From contig JARUPY010000009.1 of the NCBI GenBank assembly GCA_029817715.1, forward strand, positions 84,694 to 148,693: 64,000 nt of DNA. The letters are read 5' to 3'. Positions 47,629 through 58,660 of this stretch are shown here, in pieces. Every line of letters starts with the position of its first letter. Within the stretch, counting starts at the first letter, position 1. The translations under genes were made by a program, and so were the position numbers. Below the pieces are notes generated by a model. It saw only the letters and a list, made by a program, of their open reading frames with translations, searched no databases and had not been told where the DNA came from. The stretch comes from Melastoma dodecandrum (lineage: Eukaryota > Streptophyta > Magnoliopsida > Myrtales > Melastomataceae).

Positions 47629-47985
47629 CCTCAGATCCTGACCGTCCTCAGATCCAACGACGTGGAAGGCTTCCAGGTCTGCCTAAGGGATGGACTGTGG
47701 GTCGCTGTCCAGCCCGATCCCAACTCGTTCTATGTCTTGGTCGATGATGCTCTGCAAGCAATGACAAATGGGAGACTGGGGAGCGTGAGACACAGAGCAA
47801 CGGCCAACTCACAGAAACCAAGGATGTCGAGGTCTACTTCGGAGCTCCACCACTCAACTCGTTCATCTCACCTCTCCCGGAAACGGTCGGAATCATTCCC
47901 GTCGTCCAAATACAAGGAAGACGGATCCCCCCAAGAACTCCTCGAACCCACCGGCAGATCAGGGTAGGCTTCAACCCGACCAAGG
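47629..47985 (+). pseudogene. Gibberellin 2-oxidase-like C-terminal remnant
   Basis: [40 protein letters not shown] and [20 protein letters not shown] match the C-terminal half of 2-oxoglutarate/Fe(II) dioxygenases, in the arrangement of gibberellin 2-oxidases, including the Arg of the RxS-like motif region. The frame shifts near 47823, after which [19 protein letters not shown] continues. The iron-binding HxD segment is damaged upstream. No other exons were found. Confidence 0.65.
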
Positions 47986-49700
47986 TCACCGGAGGAGGTA
48001 ACATTTTGGGCAGTCCCATCGCCAAAAAATCGGGAAGTTCCCCGTGGAATTCCCATCTCCGCCGAAATCAGAGCAAGTAGGAGAGCGGGGCAAGGAAGGA
48101 TCGGCGTCCATCAACAACTCGGTTAAGAACTCGGAGATATCACTGGAAGCGTAATCGACGGCAATCCTTCTAGCTCCAAACCCACCAAGACCAGGAAAGC
48201 GAGCGACCCTTCTTCGCCGGTGTCTTCCCCGGCTGCATCTCCTCGAAGCAAGAGCGGCTGCTAGAAGCAGCCTCCTCGCCACGGCTTACCCCTGACTCAA
48301 GCCCCATCCTCAACGGACTCCGACTCCGAGTTTCGTCGACCAGATCCGGCTTTCTGACTCCCGCGGCTCGCTTCTCGACTCAGCTCGTCTTTAGACCCAT
48401 GGCCCACGATACCCCGGTGCCTCCCTCGGCATCCCCGATTCTGGTTTCGAACCTCTCCTCTACCACGAAGGTTTCTTGGCTTCTTCGACTGAACAAGGTG
48501 AGTCGACTTTCATTTGTTCGGTCAATTATTTTCTTTGTTTGATTGTGGGTTGTGTGGGTCTCGGTAATAAAATTTTAATTCGAATTACTTTGAAATGAAA
48601 TTATCTTGAAGTTCCACGTCCGTCAATTATTGATCAATTGGCGTAAAAAACTCATTTTAATTCCATTTTTACAAAGCTCGTGATTTATTTCAAATTTTTT
48701 GTCGAACGTTTTATCTCGTTGTTGTAGCATTTATCCAGATATTTCAGGGAGTAGTACGCGGACAATCAAGACACGTGCTTCATTCAATGCATTCAAGACA
48801 ACAAATTTATTAGAGGAATTATTCGGATTCTCGAAGATCAAGACCCTCTGAAGACAGCGGTATCTCTTCGACGCCGGCATCAACGGCGCGTCAGGTTCGC
48901 CATAAATCCAATCTAAAATTGCATCATGAGGTATAAACGTTAACGGGGTGAGAAATGGTACAAATATTCGGTTCTCCTTTAAATTTATTTTTGACTTAAA
49001 AATTATTAAGGGCGTTAATAAATTTATGTTGTTTGTATTTTTGCCCGAAATCAATTTTAGGGGGATGGCTTTCTTTTCTGGAGGGTTCGATTCTCCCTAA
49101 TCTAGAAGACCCAACTTCACTTTCCACGATGATCAACCGGCATAACTAAGCCCCCAAGGTAGGCTCGACTTCGACGGTATGGAGACCCCCTAGACCAGCC
49201 CAAGCTCGACCATGTAGCCACGACGAGGAATCACGCCGGTGACAACGATGGAGGCCACGCCTTTTGTAGCAGCAGCCGCAGGCCCTTCGGGCGTGTACAA
49301 CATCGTCAATGGCAGCCCCATTGTCAACAACGACGACGAACAACACTTCTCGCGGCTGCGTCTGAACACCGTGAGAAGCCATGTAATGTGTCTAATGACC
49401 TGTACAAGTCAGATTAAGGTGGTAGAAGCTTGATGAAGTGGTCTCTAGATGGACAACAGGCTTCAACAAGCCAGAATGCACAACAGCTGGCCTTACCCTC
49501 AGAATGGAAAGCAAGGTATCGGCAGCCCATTTTCGGAGTCGTTGCTTTTCTATCAAGCGACAGAACAGATCTTACTCAGGTCTATCCTCTTCCTTTCTCT
49601 TCCCTGATCGTGTGGATAGATGCATGCTGAAGTTTATGAAACCCGTCGCTGCTGTCACTGCTTCGAATTTATATGCATAACTATTCGCTCAGTATATGGA
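47986..49700. other. Unassigned region
   Basis: No gene identified. A Ser/Pro-rich open stretch around 48400-48498 ends at a good donor GTGAGT and could be an exon of a decayed gene. The rest is intergenic. Confidence 0.25.
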
Positions 49701-52060
49701 TTGAGCTGATATTATACTCTTTGGATTTCTTTCTTAATGACGAATAACTTTCATGTTGACCACTTCCCCATAAAAACATATTTAATCGACGTTTTTGGTC
49801 TCTGAATATCGACGAGTAAAACTGACCTATTTCGTACATCTACGAGGCGGCAGTCACATTCCGATGGACATAACTTTGCCTGTACAGCTTGGATCTGCAT
49901 AAAACTACTTGGTATCATATTTTAAGTTATCTAAAACTTTCGTGTTTTGAACTTCTTCATTCGAGGTTTCTTCGGTTGAGTTTCGTCCATTGAAAATTGG
50001 ACTGTGAGTTAGCCTCGGTCTGCACACGAATAGGAAGGCCGACTCGGTTTTTTGGACACAACTTTAACACTAAGCCTCCATTTCACCTGAAATTTATTGC
50101 ATTAGATATCTCTTTTATTGGCCTAAATGTTTCATGTTTTGAAAATATTCATTCAAGCAATAAAATTTGGTCAAATCATTAGCGGAGTGTAGCGGACATA
50201 AAAACTCCATTGCACCCTGCAGCAGACAAATACTGTTGCAAAGAAAAATTCGTATTTTTCACACCACACATTAGAATTTTATGAAGTTGGTGTCTCCGAA
50301 ATCAAATTTAGTTTTTTACAACTTTCCTCTTTTGAGTTTTTATATTCGGTTCCATCTGGTAGGCCAAAAAATTCAGGGAATACAGGGCCCTCCCCTACCT
50401 CATGCCTTCCAGCAGTAGGATGAGTAGTCTGTGCACTAGAAAGCATAACTTGCTCATCTAAACTCTGAATGGACTAAAATTAGAACCTAGAGCTATAAAA
50501 TTCAATCTTTTACAACTTTTATGTTTTATATTTCTCATTTTGAGCGGATTCAATACACGATCAACGGGAGTCAATCTCACCCCTGTAAGTTGTCCCACTA
50601 GAATATGTCCAGTTTGAATAGCCCCATTCATCGCTTTACTGGCAGCATACTACATGTTATTTTTTCATAAAATTTGACATGATAAATGAGATTTAAGTTT
50701 CTATCTTTTACTAAAATTTTACAAATTTTGAAAAAGTTTAAGGCAAGTTACGAATTTTCTAATCATCGTATGTTTGCCACAAGTCGAGAAAACGGTCGAA
50801 GATTAGCTAAATTTTTCTTTGCCTTGTGGAATAGGATCCCACCATCAGATTTTTTTCAAATTTGACAAATATGCTTGTCATTAATCTTTTACTTAATGAA
50901 TGATCAGATTTTTATCCTTCCAACGGCATGATTACTTATGTTTGTCTCTTTGGTCATATGTTTCGAACATTCTACTTTCGATATTCCTTCACTTCTATAG
51001 AGTTCATAACATGTATGGATTAATGGAGTGGACATGGAACCACTCTCTCTAGCCAGAAAGATCATAAGTTAACTCGATTCCCCTCCCTCAGATGGTAAGA
51101 CATGCCTTACTAATCCAATTCGATTGAATTTCATTCAAATTTAATCGATACTTTGCACATCTCTCTCTTTTCCCTGTTTTACATGTAAAACAACAAGGAA
51201 TTCATTACCAAGAAACATCATCTTTCAACATCACGGAAGATCAGCATCAACGGGCCACACAACGCCCCGTGAGTATCATTCTTACTCACTCAGTTAATTC
51301 TAATTATTTGACATATCTTAATTAGAATTTTCTGACCACCATTTCCTCTACCGCTTTCTTATTTGATTTGCATAAAAATCAACCGAGCTTCACGGGAATT
51401 CGACAAAACGAATTTCGAAGATTGAAGGCTCGAAGGCGCATGTAACAAACCGCGGTTGGTTGGATCTACCGGGCCTAAAAACTGTTGGTCTGAAGTAAAG
51501 CGGCCCTAACCTACACTTCAGCTACAAAAGGGAGGTGCGGGCCTCCCAGAATAAATTTACATATCCACTTGTAACGGGTGGGCCCGCAGCCACCATCCTT
51601 CTCCGCCCTCTTTTATCTCAATAATTGCTTGTGTTTGTACACATGTCGTTATGCAACTTAGGTTTATTACCGCATATTGGAGTAAATAAACGAACATGAG
51701 TATATGACCAACGCCTGGATCGAGTCCAACGCCCGTAAAACAGTGACTTGAGTCCGGAGCCATGCCCGAATCGGGTCCAACGCCTGTTAATCAAAAGCAA
51801 ACTTTTAGAGCAAATGTCACCCCTTCGCATGTTTAGAATGTAAGAGCTAGTAAGTAGGATTCCCTGAATCAACTGTTTTTCCGACTTAAACAATTTTAAA
51901 AATAAGTCGGTGACGACTCCGTAATAGCTTACCTAGGTTAAGCAACAACAACAATTTTTACGGAGCCATTATGGATGGGTAACGGCGACACGAGCCGCTC
52001 CCTGAGTCCTCCCTAAAATTCACGGACGAGGTCTTAACGCAGCCTTTCGCCATTGCCCTT
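49701..52060. other. Probable LTR debris of a Tat/Ogre-like element
   Basis: Long AT-rich stretch with repeated, diverged phrases of the type TTTTACAACTTT...ATGTTTT..TTGAG (near 49930, 50310, 50515). At 51902-51917 is AAGTCGGTGACGACTCC, the word found at LTR ends of Tat/Ogre-like elements. No second LTR or ORF was found, so this may be a solo LTR. Confidence 0.3.
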
Positions 52061-53009
52061 ATGAAACTGAAGACGGTTGGCGAAATGTCCCGCAGGTCCA
52101 TTCGGGAACTAAGGGAGGGCCCAACCCCATTTTCTTCCGCAGCGTCCGACGTTCGAGTTACGACGCCGACCGGATTGGCTCTTGGGAAAGCGAACCCGAA
52201 TCATCGGGTCGTCCGTACCGCCACGCACGTGCTAGGCCGGAGGTGTGCGTACAACAACATTATGGAATCTCACGGTTTTACCTTACCCGAAGCGCCTCTG
52301 ACTCCTCCAAATGCACCTGTTAAATATAGTCTGAGGAAGATTCCTAGGAGACCTTCAATGAGATGAAACTCCGACATGTCAAGTCATTTCAACCAAAACA
52401 AGATAATAATGCAGTCATGCTCGTTTTTCCGTAGTTTAAACGGCTTTGCCAGCTCTTCGATCCATTTATCTGTAAGTATGGCAGAGCGCAAGTACCAAGA
52501 TTAAGTGGCAATTTTCGAGCCATATTAGAATTTCCGACATCTCAGTGTTCCATCCTGCATGCCTCATCGTGGTTTCACTAATTTTCAATCACGGTATGTT
52601 CTTTTGTTCCTTATTATTGCAGAATTTAGGCAGAGTTGGACCCATAGGACAGCACTCAGATGAATTTTCCCAGTTGCTGCACTTCATGTTGTATCACATT
52701 CCTACTGTTAATGTAGAAATGCTTGTGGGCTACACTTAGTGGCTGTAGAAAGTGCTTTTCCAATCTTATAGGGATATGCTTGACCTAATAGACAAGTTAA
52801 AATACAGGGAAAAGTGTCTGTAAATCTTTGCTAACTTGGGAGGCAAAGTGAGGGTGCTCCTCTATGAGGAGGAAGCCCCAGAATGTTTCTGAGGTATCTG
52901 GGCAAAACAATCCCTTATTTAACACCCGCAATTGATGTTGATCTCATTACAGCTTAGCCATTTTCCCGACCTTTGTACTCAGCATTCATTACATCTTGAT
53001 CATTGTTCT
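52061..53009. other. Upstream region of the proline-rich gene
   Basis: A 101-residue ORF at 52061-52366 is Arg-rich, with no family recognised. The rest, with the promoter of the following gene, shows nothing distinctive. Confidence 0.3.
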
Positions 53010-55010
53010 ATGGCGGAGCAGAGGCAGCCGTTTAGGTTCTGGATACCCTGGCTGCCCCGTGCCTCTGTCCCTGCTCCTGCCCGTGCGCTGGCTGAGCCGA
53101 CGAGACGTCCAGTGGTGGAACCCCCGGCTGCTGCTGAGCGTGTCCCATTCCAGCCTATCGCAAGGCCACCAGTTAGACCTGCGGGTATAGCCCAGGTACC
53201 ACCTCCACCTCCTCCCGTGAAAGCTCCTACCCCACCAAGAAAGACACCACAATCCCCATCACCCCCTCGTGTGGCTCCTGAATCTACTCTTCCTCTGCGG
53301 CCGACTACTCAACCTGAGGAAGTTATTCGGCAGGATGCTGCCACCCCACCTCCAGTTCCATCTCGACTAGAAATTCTGCCTGAGGTTATGTCACAATTGC
53401 AGTCCCCCATAGGTGCATCCCCTGAAGGTAGCCTCAAATCTGAAGCATCAGATTCGATCTCTGGAACAACTCCACCCAAAGAGATCACATTGCCTTCCAC
53501 TTTGGAACCAGAGTCATCAAACGTGAAGCCAACAAAGCCTGTGGCTTCTGCTTCACTTTCTGATCCTGTCAAGGCAGACCCGCCAAAGGCACTGCCGTCA
53601 ACTCCATTGGAAACTTCCTTGTCGACCTCTGTCTATCAACCATTGCCTGATTTACAGCCCAGAGAGACCTTGTTGCTTGTACCAGCCCAGCGACTTGCAG
53701 CAGACAAAAAGCCGACGGAGCCATTACTTTCTGCTCTGGTCCCCAATATGGCCAAAGCAGATCCTCTGGAGCCATCATCTTTGGAGCCAAAGGCATTGTC
53801 CCCACCTTTATCGAAGAATTCCTCTCCGACTGCTGTTGCTCAACCGTCACTTGAATCACAACCAAAAGAAATCTCATTTCTTCGACCGTTTGTCCTAAAA
53901 GTACCAGATGAAAAGCCTGCGGAGCCCATAGATTCTGCTTCAGTTCCAAAATCTGTCACGGTCAATCATCAAGAACCGACTCCTCTGGTACCAAAGGTAG
54001 TGCCACCAGCTTCACATGTGAGTTCATACTCCAGTCCTATCTCTCGACCATCAGGAGAGTCTCAGGGACCCTTAAACGGGATTATCTCGAAGCTGCAGGA
54101 AGATAAGCGTGTCAAAGCCACTGACAAGGCGGAAGCTCCTATGGAAGCAGCAGGGTCTGTTGTAAGTTCTGGGGCAAAAGAAAATGAATCAACTACTTCC
54201 ATGCCTCTAGTGCCCAAGAAGCATTCAAAAGGCCCATTGTCGTTGGCTTCCTCGTCGCACGAACAAAAGAGGATGAAGTTCATTCCAGATAAACGTGTGG
54301 CCATGACAAGTTTCCACCATTCAAATACTAAGCATCTCGAATCCCATCCAAGACCTGGGACAGCGAGAGGAAGCAGTCCTTCGTCGTCGTCCTTGCAGAA
54401 GGAGATCAAGGATGACATGTCAAAGTTTGTCCATTTGATCACTTCTGGGAATGCAAACACGTCGACAATCCAGGAAGTGGTGGACGTGCTCACTCTGGCA
54501 GGCGAAAACACGGGAGCTGCAATGCATCTGACTTCTGGATTGGAAGAGAGGGAAGAATGTATTCAAATCCGCAGAAATTACAGTAGCAACCCAGACGAGA
54601 GCACAGAAGGCACGACCAATGTTGAAGCAGAAGAATGGGAAGTCAATGGTGCAGAAGATGAAGAATCAGACAACGGTGCGTTCCTCAACTGCAATGTGCA
54701 AGGTGTGAACAACTCGCTCGTGCTGGACAGTTCGGTTTCAGAGGGAAGCCCTGGAATTCATTTGGAGTTGGCTCTGAACACCGAACCACAATTCATATCG
54801 AGAAGTGAAGCATTCAAGGATGAGTTTGGAATTACACCTGCCGAGAAGCACACGTACAGCCCGAATTTGAATACGAGATGCCTCGGAGGGATTTTCATGG
54901 AGCCGAGTGACTCCACTGATGATGAGGTTAACCCCACCAAGCCTCGGCGTCACGGTTGCCGCTTTGGCTTTGAATGGAAGAACGAAGAGAAACACGTGGA
55001 CATGGAATGA
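53010..55010 (+). CDS. Proline-rich protein, plant-specific (666 aa)
   Basis: The start chosen is ATG at 53010, giving MAEQRQPFRFWIPWLPR, which resembles the conserved N-terminus of a plant-only family; the frame is open further up but unlike coding. Residues about 20-130 are Pro/Ala-rich, then Ser/Thr/Pro-rich low complexity to about 400, with many EP and SP dipeptides. The C-terminal 200 residues are acidic and better conserved in look (RSEAFKDEFGITPAEK, then HGCRFGFEWKNEEK). No catalytic domain, signal peptide or membrane segment. Function unknown; probably a disordered protein. One exon. Confidence 0.7.
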   Translation: MAEQRQPFRFWIPWLPRASVPAPARALAEPTRRPVVEPPAAAERVPFQPIARPPVRPAGIAQVPPPPPPVKAPTPPRKTPQSPSPPRVAPESTLPLRPTTQPEEVIRQDAATPPPVPSRLEILPEVMSQLQSPIGASPEGSLKSEASDSISGTTPPKEITLPSTLEPESSNVKPTKPVASASLSDPVKADPPKALPSTPLETSLSTSVYQPLPDLQPRETLLLVPAQRLAADKKPTEPLLSALVPNMAKADPLEPSSLEPKALSPPLSKNSSPTAVAQPSLESQPKEISFLRPFVLKVPDEKPAEPIDSASVPKSVTVNHQEPTPLVPKVVPPASHVSSYSSPISRPSGESQGPLNGIISKLQEDKRVKATDKAEAPMEAAGSVVSSGAKENESTTSMPLVPKKHSKGPLSLASSSHEQKRMKFIPDKRVAMTSFHHSNTKHLESHPRPGTARGSSPSSSSLQKEIKDDMSKFVHLITSGNANTSTIQEVVDVLTLAGENTGAAMHLTSGLEEREECIQIRRNYSSNPDESTEGTTNVEAEEWEVNGAEDEESDNGAFLNCNVQGVNNSLVLDSSVSEGSPGIHLELALNTEPQFISRSEAFKDEFGITPAEKHTYSPNLNTRCLGGIFMEPSDSTDDEVNPTKPRRHGCRFGFEWKNEEKHVDME

Positions 55011-55556
55011 ACACTGTTACACTTGCCCCAACACGTCTTGTAATATCACCTCACAATCCTCTTCGCCACGGAATAAGTAAAAAAGAAAATCCAATGCGAC
55101 ATGGAAAAAAGATACGACGAAGTCTGACCTTCCTTGTATTTCAATAAGCCAATGAGTTATTTTTATTATATTACGGCTGAGTTGAAACACCGACCCTTGA
55201 TTCTTTCCTACTCGACATCAGTCCGTGAGTTGCCCTCGTGTTAAGGATGACACGCACAAGTTGCAGATAAGAACATGGCCCAGAAGATTTTTAAGGCTTC
55301 TGTCGTCTCAATCCGAACTGCCTTGTTTTAAAGCCTTTTCCCAAGAAGAAATCAGGGGGCAGCAAAGACATAACTTTACTTTTCATGACAAGATAAGAAC
55401 AAAGGTAAATGGATAAGGGACCCCCCAATATGATCTGATATTTGCATCGAATTTCTTATAAGATGGTGATAAGAATGCCCCGACTGTTCAATAGTTCTGG
55501 TTGAAGAAGAACAGAAAAGCCACTTCCAGGTTCAGAGCAAGGTCGAGGAGAAAAAG
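55011..55556. other. Intergenic and leader of the small protein gene
   Basis: No gene recognised. Promoter and leader of the next gene should lie here. Confidence 0.4.
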
Positions 55557-56123
55557 ATGGGTTCTCTAATGGCAGGATGGGACTCTCCATTCCAAGATCC
55601 TAAACATGGTTCTAACCTTAAATTCTTTATCATCATCTTCATCATTTTACCGTGTTCTCCTGTTTTTGTATCTGAGTTTCTCTTTGTTTACTCCTCGGGT
55701 TCTTTGGTAACTCTTCAGTGGCATATCAGAGGAACAGGTCGTTCACGAAAGAGGCGGTCGATGCATACAGGAGGCGAAAGGAGAGATCTGAATCAGATAA
55801 CGTGAGAAATCTCATCGCTGGTCATCCAGAGAACTTTCAGACGAATTCCATGTCGAGTGACTGACCCCACCTTTCTTTGGTTTGAAAATGTTGAAATAAA
55901 ACGACAGGACAAGTATAGGAGGTCCAGCTCGGTGCCGTCCTACAGCAGCGCGAAGGAAGAAGCCGTGTTGGAGATAGAAGCGGAGGTGGCATGGGGGAAG
56001 GTCGTCGACGGGTGGTGGAGGAGGAGCAACTTGGCGTTCCTCAACGAGCCACCCGTCCTCGAAGGAGGGAGCAGCAACGACACCTACGTGTCTCAGTATC
56101 ACATCGCCAGTGCCCACGACTGA
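55557..56123 (+). CDS. Small plant-specific protein, three exons
   Basis: Exon 1 55557-55608 (MGSLMAGWDSPFQDPKH) joins exon 2 from 55719 (VAYQRNRSFTKEAVDAYRRR). Exon 3 begins near 55918 or a few bases later and contains RSSSVPSYSSAKEEAVLEIE and GWWRRSNLAFLNEPPV, ending TGA at 56123. The exon 2-3 boundary is not certain (a GTGAGA donor near 55796 or a later one), so the length is about 120-140 residues. The start, the basic middle and the WWxRSNxAFLNEPPV end match a conserved family of unknown function in plants. No targeting signal is visible. Confidence 0.65.
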
Positions 56124-56289
56124 GCAAAAGAGATGCAGAAAGTCCTCGTAATCATCTTTCCATGTAATAAAAGAGAGGGTTGTGTTGTGAGTAAGCGTGA
56201 TCATGTCAAATGTTTGGGTGGTTCATCCTAATGTGGTAAGAACAAGTTGGACGGACGTGGCTATGGCTGTGGGGTAACCCACACAGAAG
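56124..56289. other. Spacer upstream of the U5 promoter
   Basis: Short intergenic stretch, no feature seen. Confidence 0.4.
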
Positions 56290-56339
56290 AGTCCCACATC
56301 GGCCGGTAAATTTGACGGGCTTGGTATCAGTGGCTATAT
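56290..56339 (+). promoter_or_regulatory. snRNA promoter: USE and TATA
   Basis: GTCCCACATCG (56290-56300) is the plant upstream sequence element. TATATA starts at 56334, 33 bp downstream of its end. In plants this 33-34-bp spacing marks RNA polymerase II snRNA genes; polymerase III genes have about 23-25 bp. Confidence 0.9.
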
Positions 56340-56369
56340 AATCAAAGGACCGTTGCATCGCTGCAATTT

Positions 56370-56500
56370 CACGCAGCCGTGCGATGAGCACAGAGCGAAC
56401 TATTATTTCGCCTTTTACTAAAGAATACCGTGTGCTCGTCGCTTGACAATGGCATACGCCTATTTTTGAAAAGGGTTTTCCTGCCAATATGCTGGAGGCC
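56370..56500 (+). ncRNA. U5: U5 snRNA, divergent stem but canonical loop
   Basis: Loop I GCCTTTTACTAA at 56409-56420 matches the invariant U5 loop that holds exon ends. Below it, TATT/AATA and TTT/AAA pair around one mismatch. The main stem pairs 56380-56391 with 56430-56441 over 12 positions with one G-U. The stem sequence differs from usual plant U5 but is fully paired, so changes were compensated. A Sm site ATTTTTG lies at 56461-56467, then a 3' stem-loop (GGGTTTTCC...GGAGGCCC) to 56500. The start, about 36 bp after the TATA box, is estimated. Confidence 0.85.
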
Positions 56501-56509
56501 CATAAATTC

Positions 56510-56518
56510 GAGTGTTCA
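56510..56518 (+). terminator. snRNA 3' box (approximate)
   Basis: CA at 56500-56501, then eight bases and AGTGTTCAA, resemble the plant 3'-end signal CA(N3-10)AGTNNAA with a small insertion. Confidence 0.45.
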
Positions 56519-57113
56519 AATCTTAATCGTTAAAAGTGTATGTTAGGTGGAGGTGGTTGTGTCATCAGTCGCCATGAACAAGATTATTAAATGTTAGTTA
56601 ATTTATAACAAGCTTCAGTGGGTGCATCATAACATTCATTGACTAACTCGTCTCCATGATTAAAAAACCCAATAAGTGAGAATAACTACTACTTCTCATC
56701 AAATGAACCAACACCTAATAATAATACTATATCAATCAAAACAGTGGTCCCCTAATCCCAGTGTGTAATGGGGCTGGATTTTGACTTTGCCCAACACTAT
56801 TTATCATGTTTCACGAAATCGAAATCTTAAGTAATTGAGAAGCTTTTTATTCTTATTGGAGGATGGAGCAGACAAAGCTTCTCAGCATGTTTAACTCACC
56901 TTTCTTCACAAGTTTAATAGGAGGAGTTCCTTGTTTCTTCCTTTTCCTTCTCGGCTTAGCAACAGACCCACCTCAGCTTTCTTCATTATAAGGGAAAAAC
57001 TCGACCAGGGGAGTTCCGATCTCCTGGAAATCCAGTCGCTCTTCTCTTTCCATAACGTTGTTTGTGTACAAGGTATAAACCTGGTGTGAGGTCAGCACTT
57101 TGCAGGAATCCCG
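56519..57113. other. Intergenic
   Basis: No gene recognised between the U5 gene and the convergent secreted-protein gene. Confidence 0.4.
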
Positions 57114-57514
57114 TCAAGTCGGTTGTTTTACGGTTCCTGTTTTCTGGATCGGCCGAATCATCTGCACAGGAGCCGGAGCCGGTGCAGGGGGTGAAGCGAT
57201 TGACCTCGGCGGTGATTTCTCCAACAGGGTTGGAGCCCTTTGCACGACTCGTCGGCGGACGTAATCCAACACCTTCCTAGGCCTCATTGCTTCTATCATC
57301 TTTTCTTCCCCTGGAAAACAACACCAATGCAAATTGTGTGGTCGTGCGTGAAGTCGAAAAGTCACCGAAAGCAGAAGGCAGGCGAGGTTCAGTGATCCTT
57401 ACCATCGAGTTTGGACTTGATTTTGTGCGACTCGGACAGTTGGACCAGCGTCGGGGTGATGAAGGTGAGGAGTGCCCAGAAGAAGAATACCACGACCAAT
57501 GTCCTTGCACTCAT
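57114..57514 (-). CDS. Small secreted protein, two exons
   Basis: Exons 57403-57514 and 57114-57310, phase-matched at GTAAGG and TTTCCAG, give 102 residues. The N-terminus MSARTLVVVFFFWALLTFIT is a clear signal peptide or anchor. The mature part is basic (MRPRKVLDYVRRRVVQR) with a Pro/Ala-rich tail APAPAPVQ. No family recognised. A small secreted peptide precursor is possible, but no conserved peptide motif was seen. Minus-strand orientation is supported by splice sites and signal peptide. Confidence 0.65.
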
Positions 57515-58660
57515 CTGATGACGACGATGGTGACAATCAACAGAACATTCAGAAGAACTGTAAGAACTCGAATTGATGTCAGGAAGAGGAGGAAGAAGAG
57601 AAATAAGAGGACCCCTATAGAATACTTAAAAAAACCATACTTAGCTGGCCATGTTTAGGGAAGTAAAAGTGAAGGGTGTCACGTTGGAATTGAAATATTA
57701 GCGAAGTCAATCAACATCATTCCATTATTTTTTGTAGTAAGAAGGTCGTGAAACGATGATGCTATTACACTTTTGTTCAATTGGGTAGTTGGAGAGTTGT
57801 TAAGACACAAGATTCTTCGGGTCCTTGTTCTGATTCGAGAGATTCCAGAACTAATCAACACACCCCATCATTGTCATCATCAATCCAACACTTCGTCGAA
57901 ACAAAACATTCATTTCATAGCCGATTGAGGGAATACAAGTCGCTCAAGCAAAGTCAGATGTTTGGCATTCCTTTCCATTCGGCCTGCAGTTGGGTGGAAG
58001 CTAAATGTAGGAGTTCGGCAACCGAACTCGAAACCCAAACACAGTAACAGCTAACCTCCGGTTTACTCTTTCCACTAGTCAATTCATCGGAACTGATGTG
58101 ACTCAGAAGCGCGTTAGAAGTTGGGTTTTGCAAGGAATTCTACCGCCAGACTGTTGCTCAGGCTGTGTTTCGAGGTTACAGCTAGAATGGTCTGAGTTGA
58201 TTTTCTAGCCAGGAAATGGTCGTGGGCAAGAGTACTCTGCCACATCTCCAACATGTTGGCTAATGGTGCCACCGCAGAGTTGCTCCTCCATCACCTACCA
58301 AGTTCTGGTATTATTTTCCAGCATTTCAACTACGTTATCGGCAGGTTGGCAAAGAGGCCCAAACGGAAGATTCCTTGGCACCAAGAGCAGAAGAAGAAAT
58401 CTCAGTAAAGGCACAAACAATTGTTTTTCCGAGCAGAGCATACGCCACCAGCACCGGTACCTCATCTGAAGCATCAAATATTGGCGAGTCCCGACCGGGT
58501 TTCCCCACATTTACTGTGTTTGCCCCAAAGCTAAAGCAAATATAATGATAAACAGGAGTTCATACCAAAGCAAGATCATGGCACTAATCCACCTCACGTT
58601 TCTCCTGGGCAAACAAATGAAAGATAACAACACTGAGACGATTACGACGATCTCACTTGC
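57515..58660. other. Intergenic
   Basis: Promoter region of the secreted-protein gene and the 3' flank of the proteasome gene. No gene or repeat recognised. Confidence 0.4.

Noticed and set aside
47210..47641. 143-residue ORF right of the Tat element
   Set aside because: It begins inside the LTR and has no recognisable family; its end overlaps the oxygenase remnant in another frame.
47986..48282. Minus-strand ORF with an N-terminal hydrophobic start
   Set aside because: Arg-rich composition from GC-rich DNA, with no splice support or family.
55857..56123. 88-residue ORF as a separate gene
   Set aside because: Its C-terminal part is better explained as the last exon of the three-exon gene starting at 55557.
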